DNA of 64,000 bases, taken from NCBI GenBank assembly GCA_918026815.1, contig CAKJVC010000012.1:310001-374000 (forward strand), read 5' to 3'. This DNA comes from Chalara sp. BL73 (Eukaryota > Ascomycota > Leotiomycetes > Helotiales). Shown in pieces: positions 46,270 through 58,359 of the stretch. The notes under the pieces are model-generated. The model was not told the origin of the DNA. It saw only the letters and a program-made list of their open reading frames with translations, and ran no database searches. The translations under genes and the position numbers were made by a program. Numbering within the stretch: position 1 is the stretch's first letter; each line of letters begins with the position of its first letter.

Positions 46270-47194
46270 ATGCCTCAACTTCTTCCACTTAAGTCCGGGT
46301 ACTATATCTGGAAATATGTTCCCAGTGTTCCGGCCGCAGCGATAAGTGCTATCCTTTGGCTCATCATCACAGCATTTCTTGGATGGCGGATGTTTAGGAC
46401 ACGCACTTGGTTTTGCTCTGCTTTTGTCATTGGATGTTTTAGTAAGCCTTCTTCGAATCTTGCCAAATTTGGCTTTGATGTTCTAACAATTCATTGCAGT
46501 GGAATTTGTCGGATTCTGTGCTCGCGCTAGTGCAGCCAATAAAACCAACAAACTCATGCCATATATCATACAAAGCACATATATCCTGCTTCCACCAACG
46601 CTCTTTGCAGCCACTATATACATGTGCCTAGGACGCATTATTCGGCTCGTTGGGGGAGAGCACCTCTCTATAGTTAACCCTCGCCGGTTGACGTGGATAT
46701 TTGTCGGCGGTGATGTGCTTTCTTTCGTCATTCAAGGAGGCGCCTCTGGTCTGATGGTCATGGGATCAACAAAGCCTACTTTAGGCAAGCTCGGCAATTG
46801 GATGATAGTTTTCGGTCTCGTTATCCAACTCGTCTCTTTCTCTCTATTCGGATTAACAGCCATATTGTTTCACACCCGCCTGCGTAGATCACCAACTCTG
46901 CGCTCATATCAGGTCGACCAAAGCTGGATTAAAAGGATGTGGATGCTGTATAGTGTAAGCGTGCTCATTATTATTCGGTCGATTTTCAGAATTGTGGAAT
47001 TTATTATGGGCAGTGATGGGTATCCATTGACGCACGAATGGACGCTGTATATGTTCGACACTTTGTTGATGCTAATTGTTGCGGTGCATTTCTATCTCAG
47101 ATACCCGGACAGTATCGTGCTAAAAGAGACTGAGGATATACAGGCTGATATTCTGGTCGCTGGAGAGCGGGGGTTGCCGAATAAGACGTGCTGA
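46270..47194 (+). CDS. RTA1-family seven-helix membrane protein
   Basis: Exon 1 46270-46441, intron 46442-46499 (58 bp, branch TTCTAACA), exon 2 46500-47194; 288 residues, normal for the family. Hydrophobic segments are visible at about residues 23-45, 52-70, 82-103, 124-142, 160-182, 205-222 and 242-260. Family-typical elements include YIIQSTYILLPPTLFAATIY, then the loop RRLTWIFVGGDVLSFVIQGG. RTA1/RTM1-type proteins sit in the plasma membrane and are linked to lipid flux and resistance to toxic amphiphiles, including aminocholesterol and molasses toxin. The tail is charged and short. It lies on the left of the esterase/CoA cluster and could export or tolerate a toxic substrate, but this is only position-based. 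Confidence 0.9.
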
Positions 47195-48497
47195 GAATCT
47201 GTAGACTGTGGTGAGACAATCGACGACATACTGGAGATTTATGCTGGCTGATATTCGGGCATTCGGGAGTTCTGGGTTATTATTCCCTTGTGAAATAAAC
47301 TTGAAGGGTTTGCATTGATGGATGTAGAGAAATTAGAGCTAGACTGAGTATTTATCGATGTAAAGCGGCCAAAATACCGTTTCTATAGCAAAATGCCTGT
47401 ATGCTGACTTGTAGTTCCATACGCGATGTTGGCTTTTCTGGTGGTCATGGGCTTGATAGAAACTGCTGGTATCATAGTCTCATCTTCCTAATGTTTTAAT
47501 AAAGCGAACAGACTGCTGACGCATAGTCTTGCGGTGATCTGTAACGGCATCTATGGCATTTTCTATCAACTTAGAATCATGACAGATTTTCCCAAAGAAG
47601 CGCAGGGGGTCATTAAGCAGAATATATCTCTATTTGCTTGCACAAGTAAGCTACTGAGCTTAAAATTATATACACCTACTACGCTTTAAATGTCTTTTGA
47701 ATAGCTGTCAAAATGGCCGCAGGAGGCTGTACCCGGAACCTCAGGGTAAAGAGTTAGTTGGCCTGTGAGCTCTGACCTGGTCTCTTTCGGTCCAGGCACG
47801 GGACAATCATTACAGAAATGTTCCGCAACAGCACTACAATGTATGATAAGTGTAACGGGTAAAATGGTACCACTGCACCATGCGACCAAAAGTGAACCCA
47901 CTGATGGCCGACATGCTACAGTGATATATAGACCTTAACTCTCCGTGACAATAAGGTAATAGATACATTTAGCAGAGCGATAGACCGCCTAAGGGAAGAG
48001 GCACTGGCACTGGCATAACCCATAGCTAGCCTGCAGCATTGGCAGGCGCTTTTTCGGGCCGGAAATGCCATTCTCCTGGGCACAACGTATTCGGAAGGGA
48101 AAATGTACATTAACGTAATGCTAACGATGCTTTTTTTGTTTGGGGGGTGGCGCGTTGATTGAGAGAGTTCATCTCCTTTGGGTACAGAGAGTGTCTGGGG
48201 TATACTGTGCCATACGACACCAGAAATGTCTACTCGATGTGACTTCCTAAGATAATAGATACACAGATCACGAGTTACTATTTGTCCATTATATAATATT
48301 GAAGTGTACAGGTTGCCAGCCAAGTTCTGCCAATATAATTTCTCGAATATCCATGCCTATTGCTAACCGTCTTTCCTGTATGCCAACAGGCGCTGCTCGC
48401 CTAAATAGTTCAACCATCTTAGTATAAAGAAGTGGCGTGAGCAAAGCATATCTGGTGGATACCTTATCGGGGTCAAGCTCTATGCCTAATTTGCACA
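47195..48497. other. Intergenic, no confident gene
   Basis: Two overlapping minus-strand frames (47916-48323 and 48289-48501) have no recognisable domain. The stretch is the 3' side of both flanking genes. Confidence 0.4.
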
Positions 48498-50108
48498 TCA
48501 CCGTGATCCATGGACATTCCTTGTCATGTTCTTGGTCAAGCTGCAGCCAAAAGAAGCAGCAGCGGTGGGATCACCGCCTAGATATACTTGTTGGAGCGGG
48601 TAAGAGCAGAGGTTCCTTGTATATCCCGTCGCAGCTGTCGCGGTCAGTGTTTCCGGAACTAATCCTTCCTCCACCCAATGAACAAGCTGATCAAAGGCCC
48701 CAGACGGAATTGGTCCCATTCCCCCATAGCAATGTCCTACACCAGGGGCCTCGTAAAACCTGAAAAACCTATCCGCCGCAGGATCTATTTTGAGGACGCG
48801 TTGATAAAAGTCGACCGTTCCGTTCGGTGGAATAGCTTCGTCCGCAAGTCCATGCCAAACAATTATTTTACTACCCGCATCTCGAAATTGAGTCAGATCT
48901 GGGTCTGCAGCGCTAAGCATCGAGTCGTACTCTTGTTCAGATTGTCGCAAATAAGTGAAAAACTCCTTTTCGGTCAACGTCCTTCCATCCCAGCCTGGAT
49001 CTTTAACGAGAAAGTACTTCAGCCAATTCTCTAGAAGGTTCGATGGCGTTGCCCAGCATGTGCCATTCGTGCTACATTGCGTGGGTACATATATGCTAGT
49101 TAACGAAGCGTCCTTATTCAGACCCGGCCACCCAACTCTAGCATTTCTACTTTGAGAGCCAGTCCATGCCGCCTGGACGATACTAGCACCAGCTTCGCTA
49201 TACTTCTGAATAGTCCCGTTGCAAAAAAAATCCTTATTAACAATACTGTAAGGATCAAAGTTGCAAAGCCCAGGCAATGATATAATCCTGTCTTTTACAC
49301 CATCTAGAAAGTCGCACGCATCGATAGCAGCTTGCGTGAAAGCTTCGATTTCACAAGGTGGCGGGTAAACTCCCAATTTATTCATAACCAGCGTTGCCCA
49401 ATATCCAGCTGGAATAAAGTTTTCGATGTTGATAGCTGGGGCCACGGCTAAAACGCCATCGAAGTCTCCGGCGTACCTCTCTGCAATCATAAGACCTTGG
49501 CGACCACCACCAGAGCAACCACTAAAATATGAATACAAGGGTTTAGTACCGTAATAACTCTCCGTGACTGTTTTGCCGATAATAGCCATTTCATGCAAAG
49601 ACCGAGAACCCCAGTCTTCCAGAAGATACAGATTAGTATTTCCCGGACTCGTCAGTACCCAATCTTCTGGACTTTGTGCACTTTGGGGGCCAGAAACATG
49701 GCCAGCGTCAGTGTCAATAGCAACATATCCTTTGGACACTGCCTGAGTCGAGTATAGTGATCCGAAGCTGGCGCTATAGCCTCCCCCTCCAAGTGCTTGA
49801 AGCCTGCCATTCCAGGATGAGAGAGGAAGCCAGGCAGTAACCTTAATAGTATCATTCCGGCCAAGGTGTGTATACGTGATTGTGACGTTACAGAAGTCGA
49901 TAGTAAAAACGCCATAATCAGTGCTCCCAGGAGGGAGTGAAACGGTAGTAAAGTTATACAAGTAATTTGCACTGATCCCCAGAGACGTAGTTCCAAATAT
50001 CTCAGGGAACGCAAAGGAGCTGGGGGAGCAGATTTTCTGTGTACCGAATGAGGCACTCGACACAAGTAATGCTAAATGAAGGACTAAAAAAAGTTCTTTA
50101 AGAATCAT
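48498..50108 (-). CDS. Secreted tannase/feruloyl esterase-family hydrolase
   Basis: Single exon, 536 residues. I chose the ATG at 50108 rather than the upstream one at 50165, because MILKELFLVLHLALLVSSA is a clean signal peptide. The family catalytic set is complete: Cys198-Ser199 in SGCSGGGRQG, Asp423 in HGLADEAIPP, and His459-Cys460 in GHCYGG (the CS-D-HC arrangement that holds the triad by a disulphide). N-glycosylation-type NFT, NVT, NDT and NGT sites support secretion. Family members cleave esters of gallic, ferulic, caffeic or related acids from plant polymers. The exact acid cannot be read from sequence. It is divergent from a paralogue at 50840 across 731 bp containing an inverted CCTCGG pair. 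Confidence 0.92.
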   Translation of the reverse strand: MILKELFLVLHLALLVSSASFGTQKICSPSSFAFPEIFGTTSLGISANYLYNFTTVSLPPGSTDYGVFTIDFCNVTITYTHLGRNDTIKVTAWLPLSSWNGRLQALGGGGYSASFGSLYSTQAVSKGYVAIDTDAGHVSGPQSAQSPEDWVLTSPGNTNLYLLEDWGSRSLHEMAIIGKTVTESYYGTKPLYSYFSGCSGGGRQGLMIAERYAGDFDGVLAVAPAINIENFIPAGYWATLVMNKLGVYPPPCEIEAFTQAAIDACDFLDGVKDRIISLPGLCNFDPYSIVNKDFFCNGTIQKYSEAGASIVQAAWTGSQSRNARVGWPGLNKDASLTSIYVPTQCSTNGTCWATPSNLLENWLKYFLVKDPGWDGRTLTEKEFFTYLRQSEQEYDSMLSAADPDLTQFRDAGSKIIVWHGLADEAIPPNGTVDFYQRVLKIDPAADRFFRFYEAPGVGHCYGGMGPIPSGAFDQLVHWVEEGLVPETLTATAATGYTRNLCSYPLQQVYLGGDPTAAASFGCSLTKNMTRNVHGSR

Positions 50109-50839
50109 AATGACAAGTGGATGCGGCGATATATGTTGAGAAACGTTAATCGGACGTGGCTTCAATCCTATGTACGCATGGCATATATATTATTTATCCC
50201 TACTGAATCTTGCCAATACGTGAACTGGATACGATGAATACGATGTATACAAAATCTGGCCCTCGGGCCGAGGCCAAGCGTTAGAGTAGTTGTGTGGCCT
50301 GTGCTGCAGGGCTACATTCTCGTCTGGATTCTAGGGGGTTTCGTTTAATTTCCTGCATGCATAACCATAATCCAGGCGAGGGGTAACAGTGATTAAGCAC
50401 AACACACCAATTTTAGTGTTTCGCCACTTTGATTTCCAATGTAAAATGTGTTCATTAGCAGGAAAAGTAACATTTGGGATCGCAAGAACGACTCACATGA
50501 TCGGTGAGTTCAGCGACTGAGCCACAAGCAGGAAACTTACGCTGAGCTTGCTCATATGTGAGTTACATAGGAGTGTTGTGCTTGGCTATAATTGATGCAA
50601 TAATTAACCTGGAAGTTCTTGATGACCAAATACGCTTGTATTGCACCAGGTGATCACTCGCTATATGCTCTGGAAGTCAACAGGGGTTACACGTATTTAC
50701 ACAAACCTCCTCCCAATGTGATTTCACTAGCATTTCGGCAATTAAGCAATTTGGCTTACCCTATGATATTGTATATAACTATCCTCCATGGCAATCACCC
50801 AAACTATCCTAGCAGTGAACTTTTCCTCAGCTGCACATC
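50109..50839. promoter_or_regulatory. Shared divergent promoter of the two esterase genes
   Basis: 731 bp between the two starts. It contains an inverted CCTCGG pair at 50261-50273, 153 bp upstream of the minus-strand gene. A TATA-like ATATATATTATT lies at about 50183-50194. A shared region fits co-expression of both esterases. Confidence 0.5.
50261..50273. promoter_or_regulatory. Inverted CCTCGG pair, candidate FarA/FarB-type site
   Basis: CCTCGG (50261-50266) and CCGAGG (50268-50273) are separated by one base. CCTCGG is the known core bound by the fungal fatty-acid regulators FarA/FarB. The same hexamer occurs in the other two promoters of the putative cluster (58544, 61325, 61420). Confidence 0.5.
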
Positions 50840-52466
50840 ATGACACTTTCTACTTTCTCAGCTTCAGATTGCTCGGCCAACTCGATAGCTTATCCATCTA
50901 TCTTTGGCACCCAGATTCTGAACCTCTCCGCTGAATTAGTCTCGAATTATTCCTATGTTGTTCCAGAGCAATATGCTTACAATTTCCCGTCTACCACGTT
51001 AGAAGATGTGACTTATTGCAACGTAACCATCACTTATACACACCCTGGCCAAAACGACATAATAAATACTGAGATTTGGGCGCCAATAGATCCCGCCTGG
51101 AACGGACGCATGCAAGGTGTTGGAGGTGGCGGATACATTGCCGGAAGATTCTTTCTTTCATACGAGTTCATGAAGATTGGAGTCGCGAACGGTTATGTAG
51201 GAGTTACTACTGATGCAGGAATCCCGACCGATCCAACAAATCAGTACCAACAGGACTGGGCACAAATCAGCCCTGGGAATGTGGATCTATATGCTTTACA
51301 AAACTTTGGCTCTGTATCCCTGAACGAGTCGGCGTATATGGGCAAATCTATCATCAAGAGCTTGTACGGCCGACCGCCTACTTACTCTTATTTTACCGGC
51401 TGCTCAGGTGGCGGCCGTCAAGGACTTATGCTAGCACAGCGTTATCCCGAAGCTTATGATGGTATCGCAGCCTCGGCACCTGCAATTAACTGGAGCGAAT
51501 TCATTGTTGGAGGCTATTGGCCACAGCTACAAATGAATCTACACGGCCAATATCCACGGAGCTGTGAGTTAAACCAGGTCCTCGCTGCATCTATCAGGGC
51601 TTGCGATCCTCTTGATGGGGTGGTAGATGGTCTCATTTCAGATGTGGACTCGTGTGCTTTCGATCCCTTCTCTGTGGTCGGTACAAGCTTCAATTGCACG
51701 GATACTGGCCTCGAGATGGAAATCTCCAGAGCTGCGGCAATCATCATGAATGCGACATGGACTGGTGCTCATACGCCAGATGGGTCATTCTTGTGGTATG
51801 GTCCGCTCCGTGGTGCAAATGTCACAGGAGGTATCAGCACTATCGTCGATACCACATGCACGAACAGCGGAACATGTGCAGGAAAGCCAAACTATCTTGC
51901 AACTAATTGGATGCAAGGTTGGCTAAAGAGAGACCTGAACGCTAACTTGACAACTTTGAGCCTCGAAGACTATACAAGGCTGTTCAAGGATGGTGTCGAA
52001 TATTTTCAGTCTTTGATTGAGACAAACAATCCAGACTTATCCCTATTCAAGGCCCGCGGTGGTAAATTATTAGGGTACCATGGTTTGGTAAGATAGCTAT
52101 CATGCTTCAGAGACACTATGATAATAACACACTTTATAGGCTGATACAATCATACAGCCATTTGGCTCAAGACACTACTACGACCGTGTTACTGCTTTGG
52201 ATGCTGATGTACATGATTTCTACCGCACTTTCGAGGCTCCAGGTCTGGCTCATTGTTATGGCGGTCCTGGAGCCTATCCTTCCGGGACTTTCGGAGCCCT
52301 GGTTGCGTGGGTTGAGAACGGCACTCTCCCTGACGTATTGGTAGGCTATCTTCCAGCGAACGCAACTGGCTTCCGAGGTGAGCGCAAACTCTGCCCGTAC
52401 CCGCAAAAGTCGAAATATGATGGAACTGGGAATGTAGACTCAACCAACAGTTACACCTGTGTATAA
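50840..52466 (+). CDS. Second tannase/feruloyl esterase-family hydrolase
   Basis: Exon 1 50840-52087, intron 52088-52139 (52 bp, GTAAGA...TAG), exon 2 52140-52466; 524 residues. The catalytic set is Cys188-Ser189 in TGCSGGGRQG, Asp418 (first codons of exon 2, GLADTIIQP) and His454-Cys455 in AHCYGGPG. Many NxS/T sites occur. Unlike its neighbour, it begins MTLSTFSASDCSANS without a clear signal peptide. A TGA lies in frame upstream, so any signal peptide would need an additional 5' exon; a CAG at about 50828 could be an acceptor. The family is normally secreted, so I suspect a missed first exon. Otherwise it is intact and clearly diverged from the minus-strand paralogue. Confidence 0.88.
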
Positions 52467-52859
52467 GACGGGTATTTGCTTCAATTCTTATGAATATAGC
52501 CAAATCATATAACCTCATTTTCACAGCAATCGTACATAAGCTCGTTTTGAATGATATAATCCAAGCTTTGAGTTGCGTGGCGTCTTTAGATGTCCGTCTC
52601 CACTGAGTATTCCGCCACTTCTCTTACTGCAATCAGATTAAATCTTTTGTAGACGAATGATTACAATGAAGCCTATGTTGTATTAGATAGGAGCTTTGTG
52701 ACGATATTGGCGTAATTTCAAGGTGACTTAAGTGCTCTATCAGGTGATGGATATACGACTAAATTTACATTAGGCACTATGTTTGAAGATGCTTTGTTGG
52801 ATTCTGGTTTTGCAGCTGCATAAATGTAGCTTCAAATTCAGCTAAAAATATAGATCTTG
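52467..52859. other. Convergent 3' region
   Basis: No gene. It lies between the second esterase and the acetate-transporter relic. Confidence 0.4.
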
Positions 52860-53545
52860 TCAAAGTATAGTTTTCTTTTCTTGCGCGATTTGCCAGTGCG
52901 CAGCGGTTAAAAGCCCCAGAGCAATTATAAGAAAGAAGAATATAGTGACGAAGACAATATTGGTTCGGAGAGCGCACACAACATAGAAGGCACAAAGCAA
53001 ACCCATGAAGAGTGGAAAGAAGCCAAAGCTGGCATGGAGGCCAGCTGTATCGGTTCCGTAAGCGCCAGATGCGTTGTAGAACGGCGTGAGGGTTGTTGCA
53101 AAGCTGAGGAAAAACGCCCCTTGAGAATGAAAACCGTGGTCAACCATCGGAAATATGGATGATGGAGCATGATAGACTCATGAGCGTACCGAAAGAACTA
53201 AGGACGATGAATGGAAGTGTGTTCCCGGTCGTGAACTCAAGCATGCCAGCTATCAGCTGAAGGGCTCCACCAAACCAATAATATGGTCCACTATGAAAGG
53301 GAAATATTGTCGGCATGTTTAAACTGAACCTAAGGGCAATGAGGGTGGGAGGTTGTTACATTTCTGCGGCGCCACCCCCTCCTGCACCCCTCCAGCCCAT
53401 CAAGACACAACATAGCGGCGTGAGGGCTACAACGAAACCAACAAGTCCTCTAACAAGCAGTCAGCGCATGTATGGTATTATTAAAGGCAAGCCCCATCAA
53501 GAAGTTAACTTGCAGTGGGGTCGGATTCGTAAATTTGGGGTGTAG
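52860..53545 (-). pseudogene. GPR1/FUN34/YaaH acetate-transporter-family gene, decayed and truncated
   Basis: Minus-strand blocks in family order: FTNPTPLQVNFL (NPTPLGL motif, near 53525), GFVVALTPLCCVLMGWRGAG near 53420, YYWFGGALQLIAGMLEFTTG near 53250, then LSFATTLTPFYNASGAYG and FGFFPLFMGLLCAFYVVCAL near 53000-53110, ending AHWQIAQEKKTIL at 52860. Introns at 53308-53350 and about 53110-53190 are plausible, but the first block is out of frame. The last membrane helix and C-terminus of the family are missing. These proteins move acetate/succinate across the plasma membrane. Acetyl-CoA metabolism in the neighbouring cluster makes the location suggestive. Confidence 0.65.
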
Positions 53546-54592
53546 ATTGCCTTTGACCCTTCTGGCAGGTGACAAGTAGATTTTCTCAAAAGCTCGGGTG
53601 AGATAGTAATACTATTAGCCGTCTGGTTACGACGAAGGAGATCTTCGCTGTCGTCCATGTGCCTATGGCTAAATGCACTCTCCTGGAGGAGCTCTTTTCC
53701 AAAGTGGCACCGATGGTAGCAGCGGAATGACGGGCCATCACAGAGGAGACTGTATTACATTCGAGCGCTTCCAAGTTTGTGGGCGGAGATATTAAAATTT
53801 TCTTGGGACAGGCGAATGCTGGTCGAGGCTCGCTTATTTGTCGTAAAAGTGATAGAAAATGGCTAAGATAGACAATTGAGAAAGGCAGACAGTTGCACTT
53901 GAGGCAATATGCAGAAGCTTTAAATGCTCCATTATGTCGCAGGAGAAAGCCGGCCAATAGATAGGTGCTTTGGCTGACTAGCACTGCCTCAGTGCTCCAA
54001 TATTCACTCATAAGACTTCCTTCCCAATGCCTACTGCTCTCCGCATACAAGCCCTTATGCGCCACCGCACCTCACCCAGTCTCTTTCCCTGCGTACCATC
54101 GAAATCCTCACATCCATCCCCGCGAAAATCAACTAGTCCCCCATGTGGTACATAACGTCTAGGGTGCCAAGACAACCTAAGCCTGCCTGCCTTTCCAGCC
54201 GAATCCGAACCGAATTCGGTCCGAGGCGTCTCAAATTTTTTTTTAAAAAATTAAGATGGCAGGGTCGGTAATATCCCAGCTCCGGTTAATGTCTGTACTT
54301 AGTGTATTGATTGAGGAATGATATGCAGCTTGGCTGATTATTGCAATTTCATAGAACGTCATCTGACAGGTGCACGTACAAGGCTCAAACGAATTATACA
54401 AGCATGGCCACAACTCTGATTTTAGCGCGATGAAACATTCTTTCACACCTCCGTCAGTGAGGGGCAAGATGGCATGGGTTGGATTTCTCGAACAGCAAGA
54501 ATTGAAAACAAATAAATAAGACAAAGTAATGTAAAATTGATGTATATCTCCGTGCAGGTAATACCAGCCCCATCATATATATGCCTAATGTG
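53546..54592. other. Intergenic; one 159-codon frame of doubtful status
   Basis: A minus-strand frame at 53586-54065 has no recognisable domain and an unusual composition, so I do not call it. An A/T homopolymer lies at 54236-54249. Confidence 0.4.
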
Positions 54593-57250
54593 TCAACCTC
54601 CTATAGGTGGAAAGTCGAAAAAACTCGTAAGCATATTATATTCGAAATACTTATCATAATCGTCACCTTCGTGGTGTTCAGCGGGTTTATCCATGCTTTC
54701 ATCGGGTACAAAGTCAATCCCATTCCTTTCTTCAAATGAACCAATGTCCGTGACACTAAGAGACGGTGGGACTGCCCGCATGGGCTGGTGTTGTTGCAGA
54801 AGACCTTCCCGCCAGGGAGATATGTTACCCACTGGCGCCTCTTGTGAACCTAGCACAACAATATTTCCGGGTGAGCAAGTCTGCTCGACCTGCTCACTCG
54901 CAGCCTGGGGTATAGACAGATTGATAGTCCAGTCCGGAAGCTCATTTCCAGTGGGATATCTGCCCCTAGACAATGCTAAGTCCAGAGAAAAAGACAACTT
55001 AGAGAAGAGCTGCGGTTGTTTGGTGAGAAGTTCTACCCAGCTTCTTGGTCGACATGTAAGCAGACTTGACATGCGTTGGCGTGTGGTGATAGAAGCCGAG
55101 TTCTGGTTGAGGTGGCTTGAGGGTTCATTCGCGTCTATGAATCGCAAAAGCTTATGTACGATCTCAGACACAACCCTTACGAAATTAAATCGAAGACCAT
55201 AGTGATTCATTGCTTCCACATAGACACCAAGTCGATTCTCCCTCCTCTCTTTTTGTGATTCTGTTAACGAGAACTTCACATCGAGCGATAACAAGGCTAG
55301 TGGGAGTGCTGTATATGCAATACTGGAGAGTTTATTAGTCTTCTTAGACATGGAGACTTGATTTTATATGTAAACACTGAGAGCAGGAGGGGTGCTTACA
55401 CACTGATAGGAAGATGACCTATGAGGCCCAAAGAGACCAGATTAGTCACTTTATCAGTCACTTTGATTATGCCGCGTTCGAGATCGCTTTGATCCGTCTT
55501 CAAGTGTTCTACACAATCGCCTACATTGATATGGCAAATGTATATAGAATACTGACACAAGGCTATCCGAGCCGAGCTAAGTAGAGGGGTTAGATCCGTT
55601 AGGACAAAGGGATTCAATACATACAAGTAATAAATATATGTCAGATCTGCGTAAAGGGTCCCTGAATTGTGTGGTCCCACCGTCTCATCAAGATTAGGAG
55701 ACAATTGTGCCTTAGCATTTTCTTCCCACTCTATTAGCTCCTTCCTATTATTCTCAATTCGGTTTTTCATTGTCGACATCCAGGACGTAGAGGATCCAGT
55801 TGTATTTGTAAACCCATTTAGAGGATATATTGTCATGATAGTCGAAGTCAGAGCCACAGCAAGCTCGCATTGTGCAATAAATATTCGGACAAGCTGTCTT
55901 TTCGCTTTAAGGTCATACACTCGGGAAGTCTCCATCTCTTCCTTAAAGTCCCTCTCTGTAATTGTTTCTTGATGGAAATCAAAATGATCTACGGTAATTT
56001 GGAGATGGCGTCTCACCCCTAGCGCAATTACCCGGTCTCGGACCACACAGCACCACCAGAGACGTTTCTTCTCCTTCCGTTGACGATAGGTCAGATCAGG
56101 AAGACAATAATAGAGGTGGGCGTTGTCAGCTCGAGCATACTGTATAGCTGTAGACAGCCATGAAGTATTAGACATGGGGTTATAGGGCGTGGACTGGAAG
56201 GAAAGCAAAAGCGATGCTTGGGTGATTGCTGAATAGCCAGTGTTTGGTTGAAGGGTGTAAAGAAGCTGTGAGGTGTTGTAAGTAGATATCACTTTTCAGC
56301 AGGTTCTATCAAGCACGCTTACCCGAGCTCGCTGATAAAGCGTTTCTCTTGCTGCATAGAAATTCTGAAAACCACAAGCTCTCAGCTCGGTAAGAGGGAC
56401 AAACTAATGTGCTTCTTAGCGCGATTCAATTAGATAGAAGAGGCAGCATACTGTACACGCAGCAAAGAGCATTGCTTGAAATACTAATAACGAGATACCG
56501 GGAGAGTCATTCCCGGAGTTCGCCACGTTAGAATACATGTCCCAGAATTGCCCTTCATCGACTACCGGCATGCAAGGATGTACGTGGAGGAAATAACTTC
56601 GTATAAAATAATCCAGATGAGGTCTACTAGGAACATGTAAACAGCCTTTGGATTCCAGATACCTCACATCGTCCGGGCTTACCCGGCTCAAGCCTTCCAA
56701 TCTAAGAAAGCGGTAATAACAAAAGACCACACTGGTGTTGAAGTGGAGGTCTTGGGTAAATGACTGGGACGCGCCGTCTTTCTTAGGTAATAGGGTAGAT
56801 GACGGAGATAAGACTGGCAACAAGTAATCTTCATTCCGGAATGAGTTAACTCTGAGATCGGAAAATAGTTGGTACATGTTATCAGTATGAAATTGAACAG
56901 ATAGTGACGCTGGTGCGAGTACAGTTTCCTCTTCACCTTCCGGAAGCAGTTCAGAGAGAGGGAAATCTGCGAGGGCTGGCGGGGACCCGAGCCTCTGGTT
57001 GTGCAGTCTTTTTTTCGGTCGCCTACAAAAAAAACGGAGTTTAGGATGAGATTTCTGTAGAGAAAGCAAGGACATCAGACCTTGTTGAAGTGTTCCTAAC
57101 AAAGCACTCGTGACGGTCTAGGTGACAGTTGGTACAAGGAGAACCGACAAGAGAGAAGTCGCAGCGCACTTTTCGCTCATGGCATAGTTCACAAGCAATA
57201 CGTGCCCTCTTCCGAGCTGGAGGGTGGTTGTTTGATAATCTGAGGGTCAT
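54593..57250 (-). CDS. Zn2Cys6 transcription factor with fungal-specific regulatory domain, five exons
   Basis: Exons 57081-57250, 56452-57022, 56323-56403, 55400-56265 and 54593-55322 (introns 58, 48, 57 and 77 bp) give 805 residues with all phases agreeing. The binuclear zinc cluster uses Cys20, 23, 30, 39, 42 and 49 (ACELCHERKVRC, then CTNCHLDRHEC). The fungal-specific domain follows: YFIRSYFLHVHPCMPVVDEG near residue 195 and the FVPLTELRACGFQNFYAARE segment, then a run ending in RLWWCCVVRDRVIALG-like residues. The acidic C-terminus (EHHEGDDYDKYFEYN) could be an activation region. It sits beside the CoA-enzyme genes and is a candidate pathway-specific regulator. Its own target is unknown. 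Confidence 0.9.
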
Positions 57251-57564
57251 GTTGCTTGGGGATGAGTGGGGAGTGATCTTGATAGTTTATGCATATATGA
57301 TTGCGATGCAAAGTAGCTGTGAGAATTCAAGAATAATAGCGAGCAGAGGGATGATGAAAATAATGGAGAAGAGTGAGGGGCTTCGGGTGGGAATCTGGGA
57401 GGTGGACCCCTTTGATACGCTGGGACGGGATTGGGTAAGGTTATGGTTATTCACAGGGTGACATAAGGTGGGGTTGTTCTATATCCAAAATTGGGGTGTT
57501 TTCCTATCACTGTAAACCGAAATCAATGTATATATGTATATGAATGAATTGAAAATGAATTGAA

Positions 57565-58359
57565 CTATATCTTGCTTTTTCTCTCCCGCTTCTTCTGTTG
57601 CGCGAGGCTGAATTGCTTTGTGGCTGCCAAATTCTCCGCAGAGCCGTATCTCTCGCTGTGTATCAGCGCGCACTCACGATCATTCGCATCTAGCAATTCC
57701 TGCCGGATGGGCTCTCGCATCAGCTCTTTTGTTACTCTCAGTGATCCAGGAGGTGCTTGCGCCAAACGGTGCGCAATTTGGAGAACATCATGCATAAAGC
57801 TTTCTCGAGGTAGGATCTTGCTGATAATTCCCATTCTCTCGGCCGTTGTAGCATTGATCTGTTCCCCCGCGAGGAAGAGCTGCGCGGCCTTTGCATGCCC
57901 CATAAGCCTAGGAAATGAGACGCTGGATGCCCCTTCTGCTGTCATCCCTAACTTGACGAACGGTGTGAAAAAGTATGCATCGGGCACCGAATAAACCAAG
58001 TCATACAATGCGAGACTGCTTACCCCGTATCCAGCTGCAGGGCCATTGACGGCTGCAATGAGCGTCTTTTTTGACACGATCAAAAGCCGGTTTAATTCGT
58101 GGAAATCAGACCCTATCGCGAAAGATATTCCCTCACCATCTACCAGCTCCATACCAGTGTTGAAAAATCTCCCCTCCCCAGTCTGAACGATGATGCGCAC
58201 ACCGGGCTGATTTTCAGCCCACTTCAATACAGAAACCATGTCCTTTAGCATCTTAGGATGCAAAGAGTTTCCTGACTTCGGCCTATTGTACGTTACCAAA
58301 GCGACCGCGCCGGCCTCTAACATGTCAACCTTTACGAATGTATAAACAGGTGGATCCAT
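57565..58359 (-). CDS. Enoyl-CoA hydratase/isomerase-family protein with PTS1 (SKI)
   Basis: Single exon, 264 residues, crotonase fold. The oxyanion-hole segments are RFFNTGMELVDGEG and AVNGPAAGYGVSSL. FVKLGMTAEGASSVSFPRLM places one Glu in the position used as base by peroxisomal delta3-delta2-enoyl-CoA isomerases (Eci type), and the second hydratase Glu is not obvious. So isomerase or hydratase activity are both possible. The C-terminus KRERKSKI ends in SKI, a type-1 peroxisomal signal variant. The gene follows the regulator in the same orientation. It is divergent from the acyl-CoA synthetase over 524 bp. Confidence 0.9.
   Translation of the reverse strand: MDPPVYTFVKVDMLEAGAVALVTYNRPKSGNSLHPKMLKDMVSVLKWAENQPGVRIIVQTGEGRFFNTGMELVDGEGISFAIGSDFHELNRLLIVSKKTLIAAVNGPAAGYGVSSLALYDLVYSVPDAYFFTPFVKLGMTAEGASSVSFPRLMGHAKAAQLFLAGEQINATTAERMGIISKILPRESFMHDVLQIAHRLAQAPPGSLRVTKELMREPIRQELLDANDRECALIHSERYGSAENLAATKQFSLAQQKKRERKSKI

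Noticed and set aside
53586..54065. 159-codon minus-strand frame
   Set aside because: No recognisable domain, no supporting splice or promoter signals and odd composition; length alone is not enough.
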